Assembly: GCF_001898575.1 (NCBI RefSeq)
Contig: NZ_MKUD01000041.1
Coordinates: forward strand, 134,687-177,619
DNA: 42,933 nucleotides
Direction: 5' to 3'
Source: Spirosoma sp. 48-14
GTDB taxonomy: Bacteria; Bacteroidota; Bacteroidia; Cytophagales; Spirosomataceae
Positions 32,787 to 42,000 of the stretch are shown piece after piece. The translations under genes and the position numbers were made by a program. Each line of letters starts with the position of its first letter. Within the stretch, counting starts at the first letter, position 1. A model generated the notes under the pieces. The model was given only the letters and a program-made list of their open reading frames with translations, was not told where the DNA came from and ran no database searches.

Positions 32787-32992
32787 TCAGTACGGGTTTG
32801 AGTTACATAGTGTTGAAGTTCGTCGGCAAGCGTAGAAGGTAGCTTACCGGCATATTTTTCGGATAGTTTCTGCTTCGGCGCTCCTATCATTTTCAACTCT
32901 TCGTGTTTCGCCGTGATGGTATTCCATTCCTCAATCGGAATCACAATAGCCGTATGTCGGCCCTGGGCATCAGAAAGATATTGCACGTCCAT
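32768..32992 (-). CDS. Antitoxin partner of the PIN toxin
   Basis: 74 residues, ATG at 32990-32992. The N-terminal beta-strands (MDVQYLSDAQGRHTAIVIPIEEWNTI) resemble Phd/YefM- or VapB-type antitoxins seen with PIN toxins in Bacteroidota; the C-terminal half is charged and would bind the toxin. It directly precedes and overlaps vapC. Such antitoxins usually repress their own operon. The call rests mainly on size and position. Confidence 0.75.
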   Translation of the reverse strand: MDVQYLSDAQGRHTAIVIPIEEWNTITAKHEELKMIGAPKQKLSEKYAGKLPSTLADELQHYVTQTRTEWNSSI

Positions 32993-33129
32993 AGATAAAA
33001 AAACGATAATAGTACTGGATGAAACCTAAGTAAAGATAGACAATCAGCTCGTGTAAAACTAACTGAACGCATCAGCACAAGTCGGATCAGGTGAACCCCG
33101 CTGAAGAAAAATACTGATGGGCTAACTAG

Positions 33130-34167
33130 TTACTTCATTGCTTTGATCCACTCTCTTAACAACACCAGACTTTCGCGATGGACGGTTTTGCGGCCGAGTT
33201 CGGGCATCATTTCACCGGGATCGGTCGATTCCAGGCGATAAATCAGGATCGATTCGTCGGGTTTTCCGGGTACGATGTCGTAAGTGCGTCCGCCTGAACC
33301 GCGTCCTGCCGCAACGGGTGTTTTCTGAATGCCGAGTGCCGTAGGGTCTTTTTCGGAATAATTCAGGTTGAGACCGGATGTCATGGCTGGCCCTTTGGGG
33401 TTGTGACAATGGGCGCAGTTGATGTCGAGCCAGGCGCGTGCCCGGTCGTTGAGAGACCCCGTTTCGGGCTTGTTCCAGACGGGAGCTTTCGGACATTTTT
33501 CCAGAGCTGGTAACCCAGTCAACATACCCGCTCGTTGCCAGTGGCGTAGCTGATTTTCAGGTCGGGTAGCTCCATAAGCCAGATCGCCGTTCAACTGCCG
33601 GACCGATGGGCCAATGGGCGTCATCACTTCGGCCCGGTTGTGGCACCCTTTGCACTGGTTCAGGTTCGGAATGACGAACGGGTGTTGCTGAGACTGCCCA
33701 TTGGCATCGATGTAGCTAACCGTTTTGGTATCGCCCGCCACTTCGAGGAGTGCATCCGTCTGGTCGTCGTTCCAGACATAATCGAGCGCTTTCCAGCCTT
33801 CAGACTGATGAATCAGCAACCGCGTTTCGATCAGGCGACGCCCTTTGGCGGGGTTCCGAAAATCGTTCGGATAGTAAAACGTTTTGATCAGCGTAGTGCC
33901 TACCGGGAAGTCCAGTACAGCCGTGTCGTTATAGGCCACTGACTGACCAGCAGGCAGCTTGACAAACCGGAGTTTTTCGGCATAATCCGAGAACAAGGGG
34001 GTATTGAGCGCATACTGGACAACCCCATCGGCAGGCTGCTGATTAGCTAGATTACCCTTAAAAAAGCCGTAATCTGACAGTTTTTCGGGAATGGGTACGG
34101 TTTGCCAGCTACCTAGCATCAGCCAGCCAATGCTCAGCAGCACACCCCAGACTAGACAGGTTCGCAT
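33130..34167 (-). CDS. SO2930-family diheme c-type cytochrome
   Basis: 345 residues with an N-terminal membrane or signal segment (about 5-20). Two haem-binding motifs are seen: CKGCH (172-176) and CAHCH (251-255). The surrounding text (GFFKGNLANQQPADGVVQYALNTPLFSDYAEKLRFV, and PNLNQCKGCHN) matches the SO2930-type periplasmic cytochrome family (TIGR03806), which is known to co-occur with a parallel beta-helix protein. That partner lies 3 bases upstream. Biological role and redox partner are unknown. Confidence 0.9.
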   Translation of the reverse strand: MRTCLVWGVLLSIGWLMLGSWQTVPIPEKLSDYGFFKGNLANQQPADGVVQYALNTPLFSDYAEKLRFVKLPAGQSVAYNDTAVLDFPVGTTLIKTFYYPNDFRNPAKGRRLIETRLLIHQSEGWKALDYVWNDDQTDALLEVAGDTKTVSYIDANGQSQQHPFVIPNLNQCKGCHNRAEVMTPIGPSVRQLNGDLAYGATRPENQLRHWQRAGMLTGLPALEKCPKAPVWNKPETGSLNDRARAWLDINCAHCHNPKGPAMTSGLNLNYSEKDPTALGIQKTPVAAGRGSGGRTYDIVPGKPDESILIYRLESTDPGEMMPELGRKTVHRESLVLLREWIKAMK

Positions 34168-34170
34168 GGT

Positions 34171-35382
34171 TTAACGGTTGTTGCTTACCGACGTCTTGAT
34201 TGGTTCCAACTGACAATCGAATAGGGTTGTATTGAACGAAACATTCTGAAAACCACGCCCAGCATCCAGATTGACGAAGCTTTGATTCTTGTTGTTTCGG
34301 ATGCAGATGCGCTTGTCGGCCTGTAGTTTTCCGTCTTTATCCAGCGTATTGGGATCAGCTATGCCGTCGTAAATAATGTGTGGGACATCCTGCCCCGGCT
34401 TCAAGACCTGGCTGAATAGTTTATTGTACCGACCGCGCTGGCTGACGGGCCCTGCATTCCGTTCGTAGACATTGTCATGAATCGATATGCCCGTGGCGAA
34501 AGGGTAGTAAGCTTTGTCGGTAATGGGCCGCTCGGTGAGCAGGTAGCTGATGATACCTGTGCCCAGTGTCTGGTTACGGATAAATCGGTTATTGAAGACT
34601 TCTACGTTATTCGCGGCCAGAATCATTAGACCTGTTCCGTCCGACACGCTGGCTACAATATTCCCGGCTGGGGCAAAATTGGGGAAATTGTTGTCGTGGA
34701 CGTAGTTGTTGAATACCCGCACATTGCCCCCCTGTTTCTGGACCAGATCGGGTAAGTCGAACACCAGAATGCCGCCTGTGTTTTCGTAGGTTTCGTTGTC
34801 GAATACATCGGCATTACGGGAGTTCTCGATCTCGATACCAGCTACGTTATGATACGCTTTGCTGTTCTTGACCACAATACCGCGCGATTGGCCGACATAA
34901 ATACCGGCGTCGGAAGCTCCAATAGCCGTACAGCCATCAATCACGACATTGTCGCACTGAACCGGATATAGGCCGTAGCCACCGTTTTCGGCTTTGGGGG
35001 CGCCCGTCCACTCGACCTTCACGTTTCGGAACGTAATGCCTTTCACGTTCATGGTTTTGATGCCGTCGCCTTTGGAGTCCTGCACGGTCAGGTTTTCGAT
35101 TACAATATCTTCGGCATTGGATACCCGCAGACCTTCTGCTCCGTCGGTTTGGCCTTTAAAGCTCAGGATGGTTTTGTCGATGCCTTTTCCCCGGATCACA
35201 ATCCGTTTTTTGTCCTGCAACGACAGGCTACCCGTGAAGGTAAAGGTGCCCGCATCGAGGTCGATGGTGCTGCCATTGTCGGCCATGATCAACTGGGTCT
35301 GGTAACGTTTCTGTACGGCGGGCTGTGCCCAGGCTAGCTGTGTACATAAACAGGCTAGGAGGGATAGGAGGTAAAGTTTCAT
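34171..35382 (-). CDS. Exported parallel beta-helix protein, partner of the diheme cytochrome
   Basis: 403 residues from the ATG at 35380-35382, with a signal peptide (MKLYLLSLLACLCTQLAWAQ); the open frame to 35406 is not needed. From about 40 to 330 there are repeated beta-helix rungs (IVIENLTVQDSKGDGI, ITFRNVKVEWTG, VVIDGCTAIGASDAGIYVGQS, IVVKNSKAYHNVAGIEIENS and so on), the right-handed parallel fold of pectate-lyase-like and NosD-like proteins. Family TIGR03805 pairs with the SO2930 cytochrome. The product may bind or cleave a polysaccharide, but no catalytic site is evident. It is 3 bases upstream of the cytochrome gene, so the two form an operon. Confidence 0.88.
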   Translation of the reverse strand: MKLYLLSLLACLCTQLAWAQPAVQKRYQTQLIMADNGSTIDLDAGTFTFTGSLSLQDKKRIVIRGKGIDKTILSFKGQTDGAEGLRVSNAEDIVIENLTVQDSKGDGIKTMNVKGITFRNVKVEWTGAPKAENGGYGLYPVQCDNVVIDGCTAIGASDAGIYVGQSRGIVVKNSKAYHNVAGIEIENSRNADVFDNETYENTGGILVFDLPDLVQKQGGNVRVFNNYVHDNNFPNFAPAGNIVASVSDGTGLMILAANNVEVFNNRFIRNQTLGTGIISYLLTERPITDKAYYPFATGISIHDNVYERNAGPVSQRGRYNKLFSQVLKPGQDVPHIIYDGIADPNTLDKDGKLQADKRICIRNNKNQSFVNLDAGRGFQNVSFNTTLFDCQLEPIKTSVSNNR

Positions 35383-35403
35383 AGGGTCTAGGGTAAAATA
35401 GAA

Positions 35404-35477
35404 CACGGATCGTTATGATCGTTATGATTTACACAGATTATAAGGACGTATAAAGATCATAAAAATCTGACGGTCCG
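35404..35477. repeat. Leader region with a 9-bp tandem duplication
   Basis: GATCGTTAT is repeated without gap at 35408-35416 and 35417-35425. It is followed by a stretch of the TTACACAGATTATAAGG...ATAAAAATCTG kind that recurs between genes of many bacteria, with CAGATT and AATCTG as short inverted arms. It sits between the lipoprotein stop and the beta-helix start and may hold the promoter of the latter. Confidence 0.4.
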
Positions 35478-35488
35478 TCGATATGGTT

Positions 35489-36406
35489 CTATTTATTTAT
35501 ACTTTTTCCCTGTATCCAGTATACCTGATTGGTTTCAGCTTTCCCGAATGGGCGACCCTTGATGATGGGGATATCGATGAGGCCGAGCGATGGGTCGCAG
35601 TCGAAATTGGCCCGGATGGTCAGGTTATTAAGTTGGCTGGGCGATGTGCTGTGCTCCAGCGACCAGAGGTCATACTGATTCAATCCTTCATTGTACGAAT
35701 CCTTTTTGCTGGCTGACCGGAGTGTTAAAGCCGGAACAACCGGGCCACAGTTTTCGGATGCAGGTTTAGGGGATTTGATTTGAATATGGTAGGCTTCGTT
35801 GCTGCCGTAACTCAGATGTACCGTACCGATGGTAGTCTTATCTGATCCACCCGCCTGAAAAGACAGGTAAAATGTAAACTGGTTGGGTACTTCGGCCGGA
35901 ATGATTTTACTGTCGCCCTCAATGATCAGCCGATTCTGATAGTCGTACAGCTTTACCTGATCGAGGCTACCACAGCAGCCATGTTTTACCGTTTGAAAAT
36001 TCCGGGCATTCAGGGTAAGTTCGTCGCAGTCGTGTTTGGCTTTCAGTCGTGTTTTGGCTGGGTTTTCCAGTGAACTCAGCGAGACCTGAATACTACGGGT
36101 CTGCCCCTCCAAGCCAGTCGCACCATTGGTTATGGTTCGGTATCTGGCTATGTAGTGCTGAGTGTCTTTTCCTGCCAATGCTATATACACAACTTTATAG
36201 GTAGTCTCGTCGGTTCGATATTGCCAGCCTTGTGTACTGTCTTTTTTCAGCAGTTGAAACGATGAGGTTTCTGTGTCTTCATAGGTAGATGGGCCCCCTG
36301 TGGCTCGGGCCGAGTCGGCTGGATTAGTCGAATCGCTTTTGTTGGATGTATCTGAGCAGCTTACGAAGGAAGAGACAAGAAAGGTAATAAGTAGCCAGTG
36401 TTTCAT
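35489..36406 (-). CDS. Lipoprotein of unknown function
   Basis: 305 residues. The lipoprotein signal ends in SFVSC, with the acylated Cys at residue 17, then a Ser/Thr/Asp-rich linker (about 18-45). The rest is beta-rich with several Cys residues, among them an HGCCGS motif and CDELTL, and no family I recognise. It precedes the beta-helix/cytochrome pair on the same strand by about 105 bases but may have its own promoter. Confidence 0.75.
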   Translation of the reverse strand: MKHWLLITFLVSSFVSCSDTSNKSDSTNPADSARATGGPSTYEDTETSSFQLLKKDSTQGWQYRTDETTYKVVYIALAGKDTQHYIARYRTITNGATGLEGQTRSIQVSLSSLENPAKTRLKAKHDCDELTLNARNFQTVKHGCCGSLDQVKLYDYQNRLIIEGDSKIIPAEVPNQFTFYLSFQAGGSDKTTIGTVHLSYGSNEAYHIQIKSPKPASENCGPVVPALTLRSASKKDSYNEGLNQYDLWSLEHSTSPSQLNNLTIRANFDCDPSLGLIDIPIIKGRPFGKAETNQVYWIQGKSINK

Positions 36407-36654
36407 AGGAGTTAGGACGTGAACGTATTGACAGGCAAATACGTGATTTCAGACACAAAACCGAAACCGGTAACTACCCTGTTTCGTGAACGGTTAACGG
36501 GTTCATTTGGAAAGGCGTATAGGATGAAATAGGTAAAAAATAGGCCTTTGCTGTTGGATTAGTTGGTAAGACGTGGGATTTGGATACGGATTATTCGTTC
36601 GTTTTCGCCTTTCGCAAAATCATCAATATATTGCTTCATCACAACCTCTCTTCC

Positions 36655-38574
36655 ATGAAACAAATTAGTACCTTACTACTCTCTCTAGTTATTTGCGGAG
36701 CCGCCTACGCCCAGAAATCCTATTATGGCATCGAAGAAAAATGGCCTGAACAGGATACAGCCCGTAAAGTGTATACCGTAAAAGGAGAACGACACGGAAT
36801 TAGCTATTTCAAAAAACATCGGTTCAAAGAAGTTCAGTACGAGCCTGGTTCAACGCTTACCTTCGATATCTATCACACGCCCGATGTGATGTATAGCTGG
36901 TGCCGGAAATGGGCCGAACAATACCCCAATCTGGTCGATCTGTACGAAGTGGCCAGAAGCTACGAAGGTCGGCCGATTTTGCAGATGACGCTGACCAACA
37001 AGAAGACGGGAAAGCATACCGACAAGCCTGCTGCCTACTTTGAAGGCGGGCGACACAGTGGTGAAGTAACCAGTAGTGAAGCGGTACTCTGGCTGACTAA
37101 ACACCTGCTCGACAATTACGGTAAAGACCCCGCTATCACCAAATTGCTGGATACCAAATCGATCTACCTGCGTCCGGAAAACAACCCCGACGGGGCTACC
37201 ATGTACCTCTATACGGCACAACGCAACCGTAGTTCCATGCGCCCGCGCGACGACGACCGGGATGGCCTGCTGGACGAAGATTCGGAAGATGATCTGGATG
37301 GCGACGGCATCATTTATCAGATTCGGAAAAAAGCCGTAACGAAAGAAGAACTGGAAAAAGCCGATTATGTCATCGATCCGAAAGATAAAGCGGGGCGGCT
37401 GATGAAGCGGGTGCAGGCTGGTCAGGGCGATTATCTGGTCTATACCGAGGGCATTGATAACGACGGCGATGGCAAATACAATGAAGATGGTATCGGCGGA
37501 TTGGATAATCACCGCAACTATCCTGAAAACTGGCGACCCGATCAGGGGGGCGATTTCACCGGGCGAGGCTACACACAGGGTGGCGCCAGTGAATTCCCGC
37601 TCAGTGAACCCGAAACACGGGCTACCTATGTGTGGCTGATGGGGCATCCGAATATTACGGTCGTCAACTCGATGGATACCCGCGTACCGATGCATCTGCG
37701 TCCACCCTCCACCTCGGCTAGTGCCGAAAGTATGTTTCCTCCCGATCTGGCGATTTACAAGCATATGGATAGCCTGGGTTTATCGTTTACCCACTATCCC
37801 TGGGCGGGTGATGTGTATGATGTGTATAATACCCGCAACAAAGTGAACCGCCTGACGGGTGATCCATCCAAGCCGGAGCCTCTTTTTGGACACGGCCCTG
37901 ACTTTGGCTATTTTCAGTACGGGGCGGTGTGGTATGGTGATGAACTCTGGAATGGGGGAGCCATGAAAGATTACGATGGCGACGGCGATTACGATGAATA
38001 CGATGGGTTGATGTGGGACGATGAAGCGAATAAAAAACAAGGTTTCAAGCTTTGGACCAAGTTTACCCACCCGCAGTTGGGAGCCGTTGAAATCGGTGGA
38101 TTCCATCCAAAATTTTTCGCGCAGAATGGCCCGGCCTGGCAACTGGAAAACTGGATTTCGCGAGAATCACTCTTTAACCTGGCAATGGCCAAAGAACTTC
38201 CACAAGTTGACTTGACCGGCGTAACCGTAAAACCGTTGGCTGATAACGAATATGAAGTGAAAGCCACCTGGACGAACTCCGGTAAATTACCCGTGGCCCT
38301 TGAACAGGCTAAGCGAGTAAAGATGGTGCAGGAGGACCGGGTTACGCTCGACTTCGATAAAGCATTGCTGAAAGGGTTCAAAGAGGCTAAAGTCATCATC
38401 ACTCAGCCAGCTTTATTCGATAAAACTGTTTATGCTGGTTATACAAAGCCCGGCGAGAAGAAAGAGGCTACCTTCCGGGTCAAACTGAGCCAGCCAGGAC
38501 CAGTCAAGGCCAAAGTCAAGTTGCTTTCTACACGGGGTGGCTATAAGGAGAAGGAGATTACAATTGGTCAATAG
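36655..38574 (+). CDS. M14-family zinc carboxypeptidase-like protein with acidic DxDxDG loops
   Basis: 639 residues from the ATG at 36655, which begins a signal peptide (MKQISTLLLSLVICGAAYAQ); the frame also opens at 36580 but without sense. The peptidase domain (about 75-500) shows HSGE with His134 and Glu137, NPDG (177-180), DNHRN (substrate-binding Arg287 region), SEPETR, and VEIGG with putative catalytic Glu479. Acidic Dx[DN]xDG loops, likely calcium-binding, are inserted at about 199-218, 266-279 and 439-455. Where related M14 enzymes read YHTSGG..LRP, here the text is MDTRVPMHLRP, so the third zinc ligand His appears replaced by Asp341. Activity is therefore uncertain. A beta-sandwich follows to the end. 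Exported; single gene with its own terminator. Confidence 0.87.
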   Translation: MKQISTLLLSLVICGAAYAQKSYYGIEEKWPEQDTARKVYTVKGERHGISYFKKHRFKEVQYEPGSTLTFDIYHTPDVMYSWCRKWAEQYPNLVDLYEVARSYEGRPILQMTLTNKKTGKHTDKPAAYFEGGRHSGEVTSSEAVLWLTKHLLDNYGKDPAITKLLDTKSIYLRPENNPDGATMYLYTAQRNRSSMRPRDDDRDGLLDEDSEDDLDGDGIIYQIRKKAVTKEELEKADYVIDPKDKAGRLMKRVQAGQGDYLVYTEGIDNDGDGKYNEDGIGGLDNHRNYPENWRPDQGGDFTGRGYTQGGASEFPLSEPETRATYVWLMGHPNITVVNSMDTRVPMHLRPPSTSASAESMFPPDLAIYKHMDSLGLSFTHYPWAGDVYDVYNTRNKVNRLTGDPSKPEPLFGHGPDFGYFQYGAVWYGDELWNGGAMKDYDGDGDYDEYDGLMWDDEANKKQGFKLWTKFTHPQLGAVEIGGFHPKFFAQNGPAWQLENWISRESLFNLAMAKELPQVDLTGVTVKPLADNEYEVKATWTNSGKLPVALEQAKRVKMVQEDRVTLDFDKALLKGFKEAKVIITQPALFDKTVYAGYTKPGEKKEATFRVKLSQPGPVKAKVKLLSTRGGYKEKEITIGQ

Positions 38575-38595
38575 ATGATCTTGTTAGCGATACGG

Positions 38596-38640
38596 TGCTC
38601 CGGTTTTCAGAATGTTACCACTGAATGCCGGAGCATTTCT
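38596..38640 (+). terminator. Intrinsic terminator of the M14 gene
   Basis: Stem TGCTCCGGTTTTCAG against CTGAATGCCGGAGCA, 13 of 15 pairs, with a 10-base loop, followed by TTTCT, 21 bases after the M14 stop codon. Confidence 0.7.
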
Positions 38641-39039
38641 ATTGCCGCATACCCTTACTCGATAAAGTTCGCGATCTGTTGGCAATAGGGGGACGATTGA
38701 TGCATCTGGATGTCTATAAGTAAGGTCGGTTTTTCGAGTGTGGTATGGAATTTAGTGGGTTTAGTTGTTTTGTTGCACGAAATGTATATTTATTTTTAAT
38801 TATTTGTGTTTGGTGAGTTTATAAATTTAATTATTGGTTTTTAAGGTAACTTATAATCGGCATAAATTTTGATAAGGTCCATTTTTATTAAACTATTGTA
38901 ATATAAGATTATTGAATTTTTGCTGATTATACGATTAGGTGATTATAATTTAATATAAAATCATATAAGACTCTTTGCGGCATATTTTTTGAAACTAAGA
39001 CTTGTGTGTCATAAATATTTACTTGTAACACAAGAAAAT
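38641..39039 (+). promoter_or_regulatory. AT-rich leader of the repeat-protein gene
   Basis: About 400 bases, very AT-rich from 38760 on, without any gene I can support. Just before the start codon CTTGTGT (39001-39007) and ACACAAG (39028-39034) form a 7-bp stem with a 20-base loop ending 5 bases before the ATG, so a leader hairpin could affect translation. I find no clean TAnnTTTG box. Confidence 0.45.
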
Positions 39040-42000
39040 ATGCCTATTTCTACTACTAAAGCCTTAAGTCGGCTATTTCTTTTCCTGGCAGTCTGTTTAG
39101 CGTCATCGCTGCCCGGTTTGGGCCAAACTATCACAGGGACGGTGTTTCGTGATTTTAATAGTGATGGGGCCTATACCAGTACGCCCCTCTCAGGAACTTA
39201 CGCGTATGGTGAACCGGGCGTAGGAGGAGTAACTATTAAAGCCTATAATGCCAGTGGTGTTGTAACGGCCTCTACAACGAGCAGCACATTAACGGCTTCC
39301 CTAGGCAGCTATACCTTAAACGTAGCGAATACAAATGCCTATCGGGTAGAGTTTACAGGATTTGTTGGGCCTGATTATGAGGGCTTTCATGGTTCTGGTA
39401 ACGCCACATCGATCCAATTTGTCAATGGTGGAGCTACGAATGTCAATTTTGGACTGAACTATCCCGCCGATTACTGCCAATCGACCTCGCCACAGTTGAT
39501 CACCAGTTGCTTTGTAGCTACAGATGCAGCCAACGCGATTGCCTCTGTTAAGGCACGACCAGCAACGGTGAGCGTTTCGTATACAGTCGTAGAAACCAGT
39601 AAGGTAGTGACCGACTATGCCACGGTTGGTGAAGTAGGGGCCGTTTGGGGAATTGCGTACGATAATACTCCAGCCAGTAATAGACTGTTTTCGGCGTCCT
39701 TTACAAAACGCCATGTGGGATTTGCAACGGGTGGGCCTAATGCGATTTATGTCACAAACGTTACCTCGGCTACTAGTGGTAATACTACTGAATTCTTCAA
39801 TTTTACGACGGTAGGCAGCTCGGCGGTTACATCCACTACAGAAGCCCATGGAACCGATCTGCCTACCTCGACCAGTTTGGCGAGCCACGATAATGCGGCC
39901 TTTGATGCCGTAGGTAAAACCAGCCTGGGAGGGATGGACCTGTCGGATGATAACAAATCTCTTTTTGTTGTCAATCTTAAGAATCGTAATTTATATAGGA
40001 TCAGCACTGCCGATAAATCGTACACGAGTATTGCCATTCCCAACCCAGGGTGCCCGACCACCGGGACCGCAGTCAATGGGAGCTATCGGCCGTTTGCGGT
40101 TAAATATTATCGGGATAAAGTATACGTTGGTGTAGTTTGTACGCGTGAAGATTTGGGTTCGACAACCGTTACTTATGGGTCAACGGCTGGTCTGAGTGCT
40201 ACTGTTTATGCGATTGACCCAACGGCATTGTCGTCATTCACAACGGTTCTGTCTTTCCCGTTAACCTATCAGAAGGCTCCAACGAACGCCGATAAGACTG
40301 GCCAGTCTCGCGCCGAATACTGGCGGCCCTGGACTTCCGTATTTCAAACAGATCGAAATGATGGCGTTTTATCGTACCCGCAAGCGTGGCTAACGGATAT
40401 TGAATTTGAGCCCGCGACCGGCGATATGATCTTAGGCATACGGGACCGATATGGCGACCAGATGGGTTACCAGAATTACCTGCCTTTTACTACGTCGACA
40501 ACTTTATATAGCGCAATTACGCCAGGCGAGATATTGCGGGCTCGAAAGTGTAATGTGACGGATGTACAATGGTCTATAGAAAGCGGAGGGTCGCTGTGTG
40601 GAAGCACTACTTCGTTAGCGCAGTCATCTACGGCAGGTCCTGGTGATGGTAAATACTATTGGGGAGACGAGGTGCAGAATGCCGCTAACCACGGCTTAAG
40701 TTCTCAAGGTGGTATTGCTCAGTTGCCCGGCAGCGCCAAAGTAGCGATGACGGCTGTTGATCCTTTGGACATATTTAATACAGGCGGGATAAAGCGGCTG
40801 ATCAACGCTACAGGAGCTAAAGATGGCAATGCTACTTATATAAGTAACACAACGAACGTAGCTGCTGGTGCAGAATTGTACACGTCCGATGCGCTTGGCT
40901 ACGGTAAAGCCAACGGGCTGGGAGGCCTGGCTGTGTTATGTAATCTTGCACCAACTCAGATAGGTAACCGGGTTTGGCTGGATTCAAATAACAACGGTAT
41001 ACAGGATCCAGGCGAAACCCCCTTGTCTGGCGTCAGAGTAACGTTAAGTGGGCCTGGTCTGGCTTCGCCGGTCAGTGTAACAACCAACGCATCTGGCGAA
41101 TATTATTTCTCCAATGCGAGCGGCACGAACGTTCTGGGATCTGCTTATAGTTTGACTGGTCTTACGAGCGGGAGTTCCTATACACTTACGTTTCCGACCA
41201 GCGTCAGTACCGCCAGCCTGAGTACCAAACCAAATTCGGCAACGGGAACGAATACGGATAATATCGATACAGATCCGAATGCGTCAGGCCTCGTTACATT
41301 CACACTAGGGCAGGCTGGCGTGAACGATTTCTCGTTCGATGCGGGTTACGCGCCCTGTACGCCCCCATCACTCACCCTAACCGCTATTCCCAATGCCATC
41401 TGTCAGGGGCAAACAGTTGCCTTACTTACAACCGTTAGTCCAGCGAATAATTATACATACGTAGTTAGTGGACCCGTAGGGGTTTCGTTGACGGGGGCCA
41501 ATACGGCTACGGCGATTGCTACAAATCTGCCCACGGGGGTAAATAACTTTACCGTTACGGTTTATAGCAGCCCTGTTTGTTTGGTAACATCTACTGCATC
41601 GGTAACGGTCAGTACAACTCCACTCATTAATCTAACTCCGTCGGCGTCCACGATCTGTGCTGGACAATCCGTTGAACTGGATGTTGCAGGGATACCGTTG
41701 GGCGGTCTATTAAGTTTCAGCGAATTAGGGCCGCTTGGGAATGTGATCAATACATTTACGTCGAACGTTGTTTCGCCGACCGTTACCACTACCTATCTGG
41801 CTACAGTAGTAGTACCCATTGTCGGTTCTGTTCTGGGTAGCTGCCCTGTTACAATAACGGTCAACCCTGCGTTGACCCTGCCTCCACTCAGCCTAAGCTT
41901 ATGTGTTGGTACAACCATTGACCCAACCAACCTGAGTGGATTAGGAGGAAGCTTAACCGCTCTATCGGGTCTAACAAATATATTGCGTCTGGGGAATATT

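Noticed and set aside
36850..37764. Minus-strand 304-codon open frame
   Set aside because: Antisense to the M14 peptidase domain; the hydrophobic text comes from the reverse of acidic and Gly codons.
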